Below are positions 44,540 through 60,367 of a stretch of DNA of 64,000 bases, piece after piece (within the stretch, counting starts at the first letter, position 1; every line of letters begins with the position of its first letter). Location of the stretch: the NCBI RefSeq assembly GCF_003312875.1, contig NZ_CP015163.1, positions 7,130,001 to 7,194,000 of the forward strand, in the 5' to 3' direction. This DNA comes from Amycolatopsis albispora. Lineage in GTDB: Bacteria; Actinomycetota; Actinomycetes; Mycobacteriales; Pseudonocardiaceae. Position numbers and translations under genes: made by a program. The notes beneath the pieces are model-generated. The model saw only the letters and a program-made list of their open reading frames with translations, ran no database searches and was not told the origin of the DNA.

Positions 44540-45136
44540 ATGGATTCGGAGCAGGACGCGGCGACGGCCGACGAGGCCGACAAGGCCGACAAGGCCGTGG
44601 TCAAGACCCCCGAGCCGCGGGACCGTGCGCGCCCGCTGCTGCTGGGTGCGGCGGCGCTGGCCACCGCGGCCTTCCTGGCCGCGGCGATCTTCGGCGTCCA
44701 GTGGCTGGTCGCGGCCAACGGTGACGACGCCGAACTGGCCCAGGCACGCGACGACGTGCTGGCCGCGGGCACGGCCGCGGTGAAGGCGTTCACCGAGTTC
44801 GACTACAACAACCTCGACCAGTACTTCCAGAAGCAGCAGGAGCTGTCCACCGGGGCGATCCAGGAGCAGGCCCGCAACTCGGAGGGCAAGTTCCGGGAGG
44901 CGATCGGCCAGGCGAAGACGGTGGTGGTGACCACCGTGCAGGACATCGCGGTGGAGGAGCTGAACGAGCACGAGGGCAAGGCGACCTGCCTGGTGGCGCT
45001 GTCCACGGACGTGACGAAGGGCGCCGAGAAGGGCGTCAAGTCGCTGCGCGTGGAGATCGAGATGACCAGGGTCGGTGACGAGTGGAAGCTGTCGGCCATC
45101 GGCAACGTTCCCGTCGTCGGCGCTGGACAGCAGTGA
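44540..45136 (+). CDS. Mce-associated membrane protein (first)
   Basis: A 198-aa protein. A short acidic/Asp-Ala-rich N-terminus, one membrane helix (PLLLGAAALATAAFLAAAIFGVQWLVA) and a C-terminal NTF2-like domain (AAVKAFTEFDYNNLDQYFQKQQELSTG ... EWKLSAIGNVP) match the Mas/Mam family. In mycobacteria such proteins stabilise the Mce complex. It lies 24 bp after mceF. Confidence 0.88.
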   Translation: MDSEQDAATADEADKADKAVVKTPEPRDRARPLLLGAAALATAAFLAAAIFGVQWLVAANGDDAELAQARDDVLAAGTAAVKAFTEFDYNNLDQYFQKQQELSTGAIQEQARNSEGKFREAIGQAKTVVVTTVQDIAVEELNEHEGKATCLVALSTDVTKGAEKGVKSLRVEIEMTRVGDEWKLSAIGNVPVVGAGQQ

Positions 45137-45149
45137 GGAGCTTCTTCTG

Positions 45150-46109
45150 ATGGCCAACCGTCGCCAGCCGCCCCGCCCCGGCCCCACGCCGGTGCGGCGG
45201 CCCAAGGTGGCCGGCATCCGCAGGCCCAGCCCGAAGCCGCGGCCGGAGCCGGCGGTTTCTTCCGAGGTTGCCGAGCCTGAGGTTGTTGAGCCCGAGGTTG
45301 CCGAGGCCGAGCCTGCCGTTGCCGAGCCCGAGGCGGTGGAGCCCGAAGAGGCTGTGGAGTCTTCGGAGGCCGTGGAGTCTTCGGAGTCTTCGGAGGTTGC
45401 GGAACCGGCGAAGCCCGCGCGGCCGAGCCCGCGGCCGAAGGTGCGGGACACCGGCGTGCGCAAGCCGTCCTCGGAGGCCGAGGCCGCGGAACTCAGCGAA
45501 GACGAGCCCGCCTCCCCGGCGGCTTTCCCGGCCAAGCGGAAGCGCGGGGGCGCGCTGATCGCGGTGCTGCTGGTAGCCGCGGTGGCGTTCGCCGGGCTGG
45601 CGGTGTGGTTCAAGATCGAGGAGAGCAAGGTCTCCGAGGCGACCAGCAACACCGCACTGCTCGACGTGGCGAAGACCGCGCAGGTCAAGCAGGCCGTGAC
45701 GAGCGCGGCGGAGGCGTTGTTCTCCTACGACTTCAACAACATCGCGAAGACCGAGAACGCGGCGAACGAGCTGCTGGTCAACGACGAGGTGCGGCAGAAG
45801 TACAACGGCTTCATGGGCGAGGTGAAGCGGCTCGCGCCGGAGCAGAAGATGGTGGTGACCATGAAGGTCACCCGCAGCGCCGTGGTGCTGCTGGACGGCG
45901 ACCGCGCGAAGGTGATGGTCTCCGCCGACCAGACGTCCACGCGGACCGCGCAGAACCAGACCTCCGCCGGTGGGGCGCAGATGTGGTTCACCACCGAGCT
46001 GCGTGACGGCCAGTGGAAGATCACCGACATGAACACCTATTCGGGTGGTCAGCCGGCGCAGCCCACCACCCCGGCCCCGGCGCCCGCGCCGGGTGCTCCG
46101 CCCGGCTGA
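45150..46109 (+). CDS. Mce-associated membrane protein (second)
   Basis: A 319-aa protein starting at ATG 45150, with GAGGAG upstream. The N-terminal ~130 residues are low-complexity: a Pro/Arg-rich part, then repeated VAEPE/VEPE/ESSE acidic units. A membrane helix (GGALIAVLLVAAVAFAGLAVWFKI) and an NTF2-like domain (AAEALFSYDFNNIAKTENAANELL ... QWKITDMNTYSGG) follow. The fold matches the preceding gene, so the pair are diverged paralogues. Its last codons (GAPPG) form the start of the 168-bp tandem repeat. Confidence 0.86.
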   Translation: MANRRQPPRPGPTPVRRPKVAGIRRPSPKPRPEPAVSSEVAEPEVVEPEVAEAEPAVAEPEAVEPEEAVESSEAVESSESSEVAEPAKPARPSPRPKVRDTGVRKPSSEAEAAELSEDEPASPAAFPAKRKRGGALIAVLLVAAVAFAGLAVWFKIEESKVSEATSNTALLDVAKTAQVKQAVTSAAEALFSYDFNNIAKTENAANELLVNDEVRQKYNGFMGEVKRLAPEQKMVVTMKVTRSAVVLLDGDRAKVMVSADQTSTRTAQNQTSAGGAQMWFTTELRDGQWKITDMNTYSGGQPAQPTTPAPAPAPGAPPG

Positions 46110-46567
46110 GCGGAGCTGGATACGACCCCTTCGGATGTGGCCTTCGCGCTTCCGGGCGTGGGGCTACATCTGTGTTCGTGGTGGCGCCGGGTGCCTGGGA
46201 GCTTCTGCGGGGAAAAGCCGGTTGGTCGGTCGCCACCCTCGGCGTTGGCGTCCGGGGCGGGTGTTCCGCCCGGGTGAGCGGAGCTGCACAGGGCCTCTTC
46301 GGATGTGGCCTTCGCGCCTCCTGGCGTGGGGGCCGCACCTGTGTTCGTGGTGGCGTCGGGCGCCTGGGAGCTTCTGCGGGGAAAAGCCGGTTGGTCGGTC
46401 ATCACCCCGGCGCTGGCGTCCGGGCCGGATGCTCCGCCCGGCTGAGTCGAGCTGGACACCGGCCCCTTCGGAGGCGGCCTTCGCGGTCCCCGGCGCGGGC
46501 CCCGCACCCATGTCCGCCGTGACGCCCGGCGCCCGGAAGCTTCTGCGGGCAAAAGCCGGTTGATCGG
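46093..46567. repeat. ~168-bp tandem repeat, 2.8 copies
   Basis: Copies begin at 46093, 46261 and 46429 (GTGCTCCGCC, GTGTTCCGCC, ATGCTCCGCC). Shared blocks include CTTCGGATGTGGCCTTCGCG, CTGTGTTCGTGGTGGCG and the hairpin GCTTCTGCGGGGAAAAGC at 46201, 46370 and 46539. The third copy is more diverged. The first copy includes the last codons of the preceding gene, so its 3' end was duplicated. The following 46568-46841 holds no recognisable gene. Confidence 0.87.
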
Positions 46568-46841
46568 GGTTAAAGGCCTGGTGGGAGCGTGGCCAGCACC
46601 CCGAACAGCTTGTGACTCTGTGCACAAGGGGGCTGCACGCTCCGCCATCCGGCGGAAAATCCGCCTTCGAACCTGCGGTTTGGCCTCCTGGCGGGAGTGG
46701 CATCTTGACTCGCGGTCTCCGGGGGGTCACGCTTACTCCCAACGGCCCGCCTCGTGCGGGAGGGCAGGGCCGGTGGACACCGGGAAACCGGCGTCGTGGA
46801 AGGCAGGCGTATGAGGCTGGGCCCCCGTCGGGCGTGCCCCC

Positions 46842-46870
46842 TCGACAAGCGCGGCCTTCGGGGCTAGACT
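46842..46870 (+). promoter_or_regulatory. rpoB promoter, distal
   Basis: TCGACA (46842-46847) and TAGACT (46865-46870) are separated by 17 bp, a good SigA-type promoter for an actinomycete. The leader to the rpoB start would be about 130 bases. Confidence 0.6.
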
Positions 46871-46939
46871 GCTTCTTTGCGCTGCCCTCTTTCAGGCTGC
46901 CCGAAGCAGGCAGCTAGGATGGTCGGCACCACCGCACCC

Positions 46940-46968
46940 TTGACAGTTCGTGTTACGCCCTGCTAGCG
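46940..46968 (+). promoter_or_regulatory. rpoB promoter, proximal
   Basis: A consensus TTGACA (46940-46945) lies 17 bp before CTAGCG (46963-46968). The -10 is poor, so this is the weaker of the two candidates. Confidence 0.4.
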
Positions 46969-47006
46969 CGTCTGTCAGCCGCTCATTGTCCCTGGAAGGA
47001 CGCATC

Positions 47007-50516
<3,510 letters not shown>

Positions 50517-50606
50517 CCGCGCGCCCGGCGGCTGCCTGCCTCCCGCGAGCAGCCGCCGGGTTAGCCGCCCCCGCTATTCGAAACAACCCCAAGGGGATGC
50601 AACGAC

Positions 50607-54518
<3,912 letters not shown>

Positions 54519-54531
54519 GCAGTACCACCGC

Positions 54532-54569
54532 GAGAGCCCCCGCCCCCGTTTCCGGGAGCGGGGGCTCTC
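54532..54569 (+). terminator. Terminator of rpoBC
   Basis: A perfect 12-bp stem (54532-54543 with 54558-54569) just after the rpoC stop, followed by GCATTTCC. Confidence 0.88.
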
Positions 54570-54607
54570 GCATTTCCGGCTGGTGGTGACCTGCCGCGGT
54601 TCTTCGG

Positions 54608-55279
54608 TCAGCGCGATTCGGCGAGCTGGATCAGCCGGTCCTGGGCGGCGGCGAAGGCGGCCGCCGCCGCTGGTTGCTGGGGTTCGCGGCCGGGGACCAG
54701 CCAGGCCAGGGTCAGGTCGGCCGTGACGATCTCGATGTTCACCGCGGGCACGCCCTGCTTGACGAAGTACGACCGCAGGTACGGGGTGAGGAAGTCCCGG
54801 CTCTCCGCGTTCGTGCCCGGACCATAGGCGCCACCGCAAGCGGTCACCACGACCACCCGCAGACCGGCGAGCAGCGGTGCGCCGCCGGGGCCGTGGAACA
54901 CACCCGGGAAGCTGACCCGGTCGATCCACGCCTTGAGCGCGGCCGGTGCCGAGTAGTTGTACATCGGGGCGCCGAGCAGGAGGACATCACACGCGAGCAC
55001 CTCGTCGGCCAGCTCGCGGGTCCAGTTCCATTCGCGGCGCTCCGCGGCGGTCCGGATCAGTTGTTCTCCGGCGAAAGCCGTGCCGTGTCGCTCGACGCGC
55101 CGGCCGAGGTCACAGTACGCCTCCCCGATCGGCGCGACCGGCTCGGCGGCGAGATCCCGGTAGCGGTAACCGGCGTCGCGATGGCCGGCCAGCCAGTGGC
55201 GGGCGAACAGGCCGGTGAGCTGACGGGTGGTGGACTCACCGGCGCGGTGTGCGCTGGAGTCCAGGTGCAACAGGAACAC
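54608..55279 (-). CDS. FMN-dependent NADH-azoreductase family protein
   Basis: A 223-aa flavodoxin-like protein: MFLLHLDSSAHRAGESTTRQLTGLFARHW binds the FMN phosphate. CDVLLLGAPMYNYSAPAALKAWIDRVSFPG is the AzoR/WrbA-type signature, followed by TACGGAYGPGT. Such enzymes reduce quinones and azo compounds with NAD(P)H, and the natural role is probably quinone detoxification. It is convergent with rpoC. Confidence 0.9.
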   Translation of the reverse strand: MFLLHLDSSAHRAGESTTRQLTGLFARHWLAGHRDAGYRYRDLAAEPVAPIGEAYCDLGRRVERHGTAFAGEQLIRTAAERREWNWTRELADEVLACDVLLLGAPMYNYSAPAALKAWIDRVSFPGVFHGPGGAPLLAGLRVVVVTACGGAYGPGTNAESRDFLTPYLRSYFVKQGVPAVNIEIVTADLTLAWLVPGREPQQPAAAAAFAAAQDRLIQLAESR

Positions 55280-55352
55280 GATCCGCGGTCACCTCGCTGG
55301 CTCGGGTACGTCATTTCCCTGACGCCCCAGGCCGCACGAAGGTGACGAACCT

Positions 55353-55396
55353 GCTTTTGCCCGCAGAAGCCGGTCACATGCTTCTGCGGGCAAAAG
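55353..55396. repeat. Two copies of the GCTTYTGC palindrome, inverted pair
   Basis: GCTTTTGCCCGCAGAAGC (55353-55370) and GCTTCTGCGGGCAAAAG (55380-55396) are inverted relative to each other. A third half-copy (TTTCTGCGGGC, about 55420-55430) supplies the last codons of the 69-aa gene. Confidence 0.83.
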
Positions 55397-55409
55397 ACGG
55401 TTTCCCTGG

Positions 55410-55619
55410 TCAGGGGGTGTTTCTGCGGGCCACTATCGCGGTTCGGACGATCGCCGCCACGAGGAGGCCGCCTGGCAGCAGGATCCACGCCCACGGGTTC
55501 GTCACCCCGGCGACCAGCAGGACGGCGACCGCCAGCGCGAGCCCGCTCAGGTCGATGGCCAGTTGCACGCCGGGCGTCGACGCCAGCTTGGTGCCCAGCA
55601 GGATTTCGAAGTGCTTCAT
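55410..55619 (-). CDS. Small membrane protein of the ABC exporter operon
   Basis: A 69-aa protein (MKHFEILLGTKLAST) with two hydrophobic segments (LAIDLSGLALAVAVLLVAGV and WILLPGGLLVAAIVRTAIV). ATG 55619 overlaps the permease stop (ATGA), so it belongs to the same operon. No family is recognised. The final residues (ARRNTP) are encoded by a half-copy of the dispersed palindrome. Confidence 0.7.
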   Translation of the reverse strand: MKHFEILLGTKLASTPGVQLAIDLSGLALAVAVLLVAGVTNPWAWILLPGGLLVAAIVRTAIVARRNTP

Positions 55620-56344
55620 GATCGAGGCTCCCAGCGGAAGAAGCGGCCGATGACCGCGGCGAACACAACAGCCCACAGCAGGGTGGAGCCCAGGCTCGTG
55701 GTGATCGGCACCATGCCGGTGTCGAAGCCCGACCAGCCCTTCGCCAGCAGGTCCGCCGGCCCGAGCAGGGGCATCAGCGTCCCGGCGGTGGCCACGCCCG
55801 GATTCGCCGAGCCCACCATGAACAACCCGGCCAGCGCCCCCACCAGCACCGGGAACGAGGTCACGTGGGTGGCTTCGACGCTCTTGCTCAGCGCCGCCGT
55901 GGCCATGCCCGCGGCGACGGTCAGCACCAGCCCGCCCGCCATGCCCAGCAGCACCAGCCACGAGTGCACCGGCAGCGGCGCCCCCAGCACCAGGCAGAAC
56001 GCGAAGTAGGCCAGCGCCTGCACCACGCCCATCACCACCACCGGCATGGTGATCGCGCCGATCACCCCGGCGTCGGTCAGCTCGGTGGTCCGCAGCCGCT
56101 TGAGCACCAGCGACTGCCGCCGCGCGGTGTAGATGGTCATGCTGGTCATGAACACCGACAGCACCATCAGCATGGTGAACCGGTCGCCGACCAGCGTGCC
56201 CCAGTTCTCCGGCGGGGCGTCGCGCACGGTGAACCAGGTCAGCACGCACAGCCCGGCGGGCAGCACCGTCGCCGAGAACAGGGTCAGCTTCCGCCGGAAC
56301 AGCAGGCGGATCTCGAACCACCCGTGCCGCAGCATCATCGTCAT
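55616..56344 (-). CDS. ABC-2 type transporter permease
   Basis: A 242-aa protein with six predicted membrane helices (FSATVLPAGLCVLTWF ... LLWAVVFAAVIGRFF) and an amphipathic start (MLRHGWFEIRLLFRRKL) usual for ABC-2 permeases. It overlaps the upstream ATPase gene by 4 bp. With that ATPase it would export a drug, lipid or peptide; the cargo is unknown. Confidence 0.9.
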   Translation of the reverse strand: MTMMLRHGWFEIRLLFRRKLTLFSATVLPAGLCVLTWFTVRDAPPENWGTLVGDRFTMLMVLSVFMTSMTIYTARRQSLVLKRLRTTELTDAGVIGAITMPVVVMGVVQALAYFAFCLVLGAPLPVHSWLVLLGMAGGLVLTVAAGMATAALSKSVEATHVTSFPVLVGALAGLFMVGSANPGVATAGTLMPLLGPADLLAKGWSGFDTGMVPITTSLGSTLLWAVVFAAVIGRFFRWEPRS

Positions 56345-57246
56345 CGTCGTGCTCCCACCGTGAGGAAGATTTCGGAAAGGGACGCCTGCGTGGCCGACAA
56401 CCGGCTCAGCTGGACGCCGTGCCGTCGCGCCCAGTCCAGCAGCAGGCCGAGGTCTTCTTGCAGTGCGCGGGTTTCCACCACCAGCAGCGCGCCGCGTTCG
56501 TCCAAAGTGGAATCAAGGGTGCCGTCGAACTCCGGCAGCGGCTGGTCGAGCGCGGCGGCGGGCACCAGCGCGGTGATCCGCGACGGGTGCGCGGCCAGCA
56601 CGTCGGTCAGCGTGCCGGCCACCGAGATCCGGCCCTGGTGCATGATCGCCACCCGGTCGGCCAGCGCCTCGGCCTCCTCCAGGTAGTGCGTGGTGAGCAG
56701 GATGGTGCTGCCCTCGTCGCGCATCCGCTCGACGGTCTTCCACAACCGCTGCCGCGATTCCGGGTCCAGCCCGGTGGTCGGCTCGTCGAGCACCACCAGC
56801 TCGGGACGCCCCCAGGTGGCCAGCGCGAAGTCCAGCCGCCGCTTCTCACCACCGGACAGCTGCTCGACGCGGGTGTTCCGCCGGTGCGCCAGCTCCACCC
56901 GCTCCAGCAGGTCGTCGACGTTGTCGTCGCGGCTGCTCAGCGCACCCCACAGCCGCAGCGTTTCCGCGGTGGAAAGCTCCTCGATCAGTCCGGCTTGCTG
57001 CAGCATCACCCCCATCCGCGGTTTCAGCCGCGACCTGGCGCGTGCCGGATCGTGGCCGAACACCCGGATGCTGCCGGACTCCGGCCGCCGGAAGCCCTCG
57101 ATGAGTTCGAGCGTGGTGGTTTTGCCGGCGCCGTTGGTGCCGAGCAGCGCGAAGATCTCACCGGCCCGCACGGTGAAGTCCACGCCGTCCACCGCGGTGA
57201 AGGTGTCGTAGGAGTACTTCAGCTCGGAAACCTCGATCGCGTTCAT
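56341..57246 (-). CDS. ABC transporter ATP-binding protein (DrrA/CcmA-like)
   Basis: A 301-aa protein from ATG 57246; the open frame extends much further upstream, but that part is not protein-like. Walker A LLGTNGAGKT, Q loop VMLQQAGLIEELS, signature LSGGEKRRLDFAL, Walker B LVVLDEPTTGLDP and H loop LTTHYLEEAEAL are all present. The C-terminal ~80 residues form the regulatory extension of the drug-exporter subfamily. It is divergent from the histidine kinase gene. Confidence 0.93.
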   Translation of the reverse strand: MNAIEVSELKYSYDTFTAVDGVDFTVRAGEIFALLGTNGAGKTTTLELIEGFRRPESGSIRVFGHDPARARSRLKPRMGVMLQQAGLIEELSTAETLRLWGALSSRDDNVDDLLERVELAHRRNTRVEQLSGGEKRRLDFALATWGRPELVVLDEPTTGLDPESRQRLWKTVERMRDEGSTILLTTHYLEEAEALADRVAIMHQGRISVAGTLTDVLAAHPSRITALVPAAALDQPLPEFDGTLDSTLDERGALLVVETRALQEDLGLLLDWARRHGVQLSRLSATQASLSEIFLTVGARR

Positions 57247-57328
57247 GCCGTCAAACGATGCCGTCACGGCCGGTCCGGCCCCAGTCGCCGCTGTCACCAC
57301 CGGAGATGACGGTCGTACGCGAGCCACG

Positions 57329-57340
57329 TGACAGGTGTCA
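57329..57340. promoter_or_regulatory. Palindrome in the exporter/kinase intergenic region
   Basis: TGACAGGTGTCA (TGACA-N2-TGTCA) lies 20 bp before the kinase start and 83 bp before the ATPase start. A weaker related site (ATGACGGTCGTAC) lies 24 bp to the left. It is a reasonable binding site for the DesR-like regulator encoded downstream. Confidence 0.5.
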
Positions 57341-57360
57341 TCTGTGGTTACTGTGGGCCG

Positions 57361-58530
57361 GTGCGCGGAATCAGGTGGCGGGTGAAGGGCCGGGATCGGG
57401 CCGCCCTCGAATCGTTGCGCCGCTACACCCGGTACAACGTGCTGTTCTCGATGATCGCGGTGGCCAGCGTGCTGCTGCTGAGCGAAGTCCGCGACCAGCC
57501 GAGCCCGCTGCGCCTGGCCGGTCTCGCCGCCGGACTGGTGCTGGTCGGGCTGGGGCACTGGCGGTGGACGGTGCGCTCGATCGACCGCCCGGCCGGCCGG
57601 ATGCCGTGGTGGCAGGCCGTGGCGTTCACCGCCGTGGCCGGTGGGCTGCTGGTGGTCGCGTTCACCACCGTGGGCAACGGCGCGGTGTGGGCGCTGGCCG
57701 CCGGGCTGATCGGGCACGACCTGCTCGTCGGGCGCTTTCCCGAGGCAGGCTGGCGGTTCGCCGCCGGTTTCGCCGCGTTGATGGGCGTTGTGGTGACGGT
57801 GACCATGCTGGTCACCGGCGAGGACGCGGTGCTCCAGCAGGTCGTACTGGTGTTCTGGCTGACCCTGGTGATGACCGGCGCCGAGGTGGTGCTGCTCCGG
57901 CAGTGGACGCTCACCCTGGAACTGGAGAAGGCGCGCCTGGACGCGGCGGAACTGGCCACCACCAAGGAAAGGCTGCGGCTGGCCGAGGACCTGCACGACA
58001 TCCTCGGGCACGCGCTCGAAGTGGTTTCGCTCAAGAGCGAGCTGGCCAGCAGGCTCAGCGAGGTCGATCCGGAGCGTTCGCGCGCCGAACTCACCGAGGT
58101 CCAGCGGCTGGCCAGGGGCGCGGTGCACGACGTGCGCGCGCTGGTGCAGGGCAGGCGGTCCACGGAACTGGCGATCGAGCTGGCCGGGGCACGCGGGCTG
58201 CTCGAATCGGCGGGCATCCGCTGGCAGTTCACCGGCGACCCGGCGCGGCTCGGCGCCGAGGCGAGCCAGCTGCTCGGCCGGGTGCTCCGCGAGGCGGTGA
58301 CCAATCTGCTGCGGCACGCCGACGCCACGCATTGCCTGGTACGCCTGGAAATCCGCCGTGACCGGGCGGTGCTGCACGTGCGCAACGACGGTGTCGCGCC
58401 GATGCGCGAGGACGGCCGGGAGGGCTCAGGGCTGCGCGGGCTGACCCGGCGCATCACCGAAGCGGGCGGCGAGTTCAGCGCCGAAGCCCACGGCAATGCC
58501 TTCGAAGTGCGGGCGGAGGTGCCGCGATGA
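57361..58530 (+). CDS. Sensor histidine kinase (DesK-like, HisKA_3)
   Basis: A 389-aa protein; GTG 57361 is chosen, and the frame opens at 57328 inside the regulatory palindrome. About six membrane helices precede a coiled segment (LELEKARLDAAELATTKERLRLAEDLHDILGHALEVVSLKSELA) with the phospho-accepting His near 211. The HATPase domain has REAVTNLLRHADA and GSGLRGLTRRI. This domain order is like DesK, a membrane-fluidity sensor. It overlaps the regulator gene by ATGA. Confidence 0.92.
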   Translation: MRGIRWRVKGRDRAALESLRRYTRYNVLFSMIAVASVLLLSEVRDQPSPLRLAGLAAGLVLVGLGHWRWTVRSIDRPAGRMPWWQAVAFTAVAGGLLVVAFTTVGNGAVWALAAGLIGHDLLVGRFPEAGWRFAAGFAALMGVVVTVTMLVTGEDAVLQQVVLVFWLTLVMTGAEVVLLRQWTLTLELEKARLDAAELATTKERLRLAEDLHDILGHALEVVSLKSELASRLSEVDPERSRAELTEVQRLARGAVHDVRALVQGRRSTELAIELAGARGLLESAGIRWQFTGDPARLGAEASQLLGRVLREAVTNLLRHADATHCLVRLEIRRDRAVLHVRNDGVAPMREDGREGSGLRGLTRRITEAGGEFSAEAHGNAFEVRAEVPR

Positions 58531-59132
58531 TCCGCGTTGTGCTGGCCGACGACGAGCAGCTGACCCGGCAGGCCATCGAAGCGCTGCTCAACCTGGAACC
58601 CGACCTGACCGTGGTCGCCGGGGTGGCCGACGGGGCCGCGGCCCTGGCTGCGGTCGCCGAGCACCGGCCGGACGTGCTCGTGGTGGACCACGAGATGCCG
58701 GGGCTCGACGGTCTCGCCGTGCTCGACCGGATCGCCGCCGGGCATCCGGAGGTCCGCTCGGTGATGCTCACCCGGCACGCCAGGCCGGGCGTGCTGCGGC
58801 AGGCGCTTTCCTCCGGTGCCAAGGGTTTCCTGGCGAAGACCGCACCGGCTTCGCTGCTCGCCGACGTGATCCGGCGAGTCCACTCCGGACTCCGGTACGT
58901 CGATCCGGAGTTCGCCGCCGAAGCGATCGCCGAGGTCGACTGCCCGCTGACCGAGCGCGAGCTGGACGTGCTGCGCCTGGTCGACGACACCACCACGGCC
59001 ACGGAGATCGCGCGGGTGATGCACCTGTCGGCGGGCACCGTGCGCAACTACACGTCGTCGGCGATGACGAAGCTGGGCGCACGCAGCCGCGGGCAAGCCG
59101 CGAGGATCGCCCGCGACCACGGCTGGATCTAG
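58527..59132 (+). CDS. Response regulator (DesR-like, LuxR/NarL type)
   Basis: A 201-aa protein. The receiver has acidic ADDE, phospho-acceptor Asp54 (VVDHEMPG) and Lys in GFLAKTAP. The C-terminal LuxR helix-turn-helix is LTERELDVLRLVDDTTTATEIARVMHLSAGTVRNYTSSAMTKLG. It works with the preceding kinase and most likely controls the divergent ABC exporter, the usual target of such clusters. Confidence 0.93.
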   Translation: MIRVVLADDEQLTRQAIEALLNLEPDLTVVAGVADGAAALAAVAEHRPDVLVVDHEMPGLDGLAVLDRIAAGHPEVRSVMLTRHARPGVLRQALSSGAKGFLAKTAPASLLADVIRRVHSGLRYVDPEFAAEAIAEVDCPLTERELDVLRLVDDTTTATEIARVMHLSAGTVRNYTSSAMTKLGARSRGQAARIARDHGWI

Positions 59133-59137
59133 GGCCG

Positions 59138-59917
59138 CTACACCGACTTCCGCGAAACCGGGAAGTCGAAGTAGGTGTCCGGGTACGGCTCGTCGTTGAG
59201 CGTGAAGTGCCACCATTCCTCGGGCAGGTTGCGGAAACCGGCGTCGGCCATCGCGGTCACCAGCAGGTCGCGGTGTTCCCGCGCCTCGCCGGTGATCAGC
59301 GGGTTCGCCGTGTGCGAGAGCGTGTCGAAGCAGTCGAAGCCGGTGCCCATGTCCGCCGAGTTGTCGGGGAAGCGCTCACCCGCCGGCGCCGTGCACGGCA
59401 CGAGCGGCTCGCCGGGCACGTACGGGCGCTGCGGTCGCGGCGGCAGCTTCACGATGGTCAGGTCGACCGTGCTTCCCCGGCTGTGGCCCGACTTCTCCGC
59501 GATGTAGCCGTCGGCGAACAGCCGGTCCTTGGCCACGTTGGGGTAGAACTCGGCCTTCATCTTCTCGTCGTCGAGGTCCTTGGCCCAGCGCACGAAGTGG
59601 TCGACCGCGCGCTGCGGGCGGAAGCAGTCGTAGACCTTCAGCGTGTACCCGTGGCGGAGCACCTGCCACTGCACGCGCCGCAGGGCTTCGGCGGCCGGGC
59701 GGGTGAGGATGCACAGCGGTTCGCGGTAACCGTCGACCGGGGTGCCGACGAAGTTGTGCGGGCCGTAGTAGCGGATGTCGTGCTGGATGGTCGGTGCGAA
59801 GTCCTTCAGCACCACGAACGGGCGGGTGTGCCCGGCCGAAGCCGGGGCGGCGAAGGCGGCGCCGGACAGCAGAACGGCCGCGGCGGCGGTGAGCACCTTG
59901 CGGAGGATGTGCGACAT
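59138..59917 (-). CDS. Secreted D-Ala-D-Ala dipeptidase (VanX-like, M15D)
   Basis: A 259-aa protein with a signal peptide (VLTAAAAVLLSGAAFAAPASAG). The VanX zinc and catalytic motifs are complete: Arg in CFRPQRA (~100), SGHSRGSTVDLT with His145 and Asp152, and PEEWWHF with Glu234 and His237. Length and motifs match VanX, except that VanX of resistance clusters is cytoplasmic while this one is exported. No vanH or vanA is nearby, so a peptidoglycan-turnover role is more likely than glycopeptide resistance. Confidence 0.9.
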   Translation of the reverse strand: MSHILRKVLTAAAAVLLSGAAFAAPASAGHTRPFVVLKDFAPTIQHDIRYYGPHNFVGTPVDGYREPLCILTRPAAEALRRVQWQVLRHGYTLKVYDCFRPQRAVDHFVRWAKDLDDEKMKAEFYPNVAKDRLFADGYIAEKSGHSRGSTVDLTIVKLPPRPQRPYVPGEPLVPCTAPAGERFPDNSADMGTGFDCFDTLSHTANPLITGEAREHRDLLVTAMADAGFRNLPEEWWHFTLNDEPYPDTYFDFPVSRKSV

Positions 59918-60062
59918 CCGACCTTCGTAACAGCGAGCGGGCGGAAGAGTTCCCGGGAATTCGTAACAAAAAGATAACGGGCTCGGGAGTGGTTGACGGG
60001 GTGTGCTCACGCCCGGTGAACACCCGGCGAATGGCCCAGTCCGGACTCTGGGAAAGAATCGC

Positions 60063-60332
60063 CCGTTCGGCGCAGCGAAGCGGCCGAACAGGGCTCCGTA
60101 CTGCCCTGAACGGTGGGAAACCCACTCCCTCCGGTGGCGTCTCATTCTTTGATCACCTGATTGACACCCCCTGGGGATGCCGCGAACATTCCGGGCATGT
60201 CGATTCGAGTCGCGTTGGTCTGGCGTTTGCACGTCGACCTGCGACACCAGGCCAGCGCGCTCTGTCCGGCTTCCTGACGACCTCTCTCACCTCACTCAAG
60301 ACCCGCGTGCCCTTTTCCCGCGGGTGATTTTT
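60063..60332 (+). other. Structured 450-bp intergenic region before the propeller gene
   Basis: 59918-60367 holds no credible ORF but much dyad symmetry. CCGTTC (60063-60068) can pair with GAACGG (60108-60113), enclosing GTTCGG/CCGAAC or CAGGGC/GCCCTG. GTGGG-AAA-CCCAC (60113-60125) follows. TTGACA is at 60161-60166. A terminator-like hairpin ACCCGCG/CGCGGGT (60301-60325) with a GATTTTT tail stands just before the gene. It could be a small RNA gene or an attenuating leader; no known riboswitch is recognised. Confidence 0.45.
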
Positions 60333-60367
60333 CGAATGCGCGAATTCGAAAAGATAGGGGTAAATCC

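Noticed and set aside
42968..45688. 906-codon open frame opposite mceE, mceF and the first associated gene
   Set aside because: Antisense shadow of well-supported Mce genes.
46612..46917. 101-codon ORF upstream of rpoB
   Set aside because: No ribosome binding site, Pro/Gly/Arg-rich composition, overlaps the rpoB promoter region.
59138..59917. Glycopeptide-resistance cluster
   Set aside because: Only a vanX-like gene, exported, with no vanH, vanA, vanR or vanS next to it; the nearby two-component system belongs to the ABC exporter.
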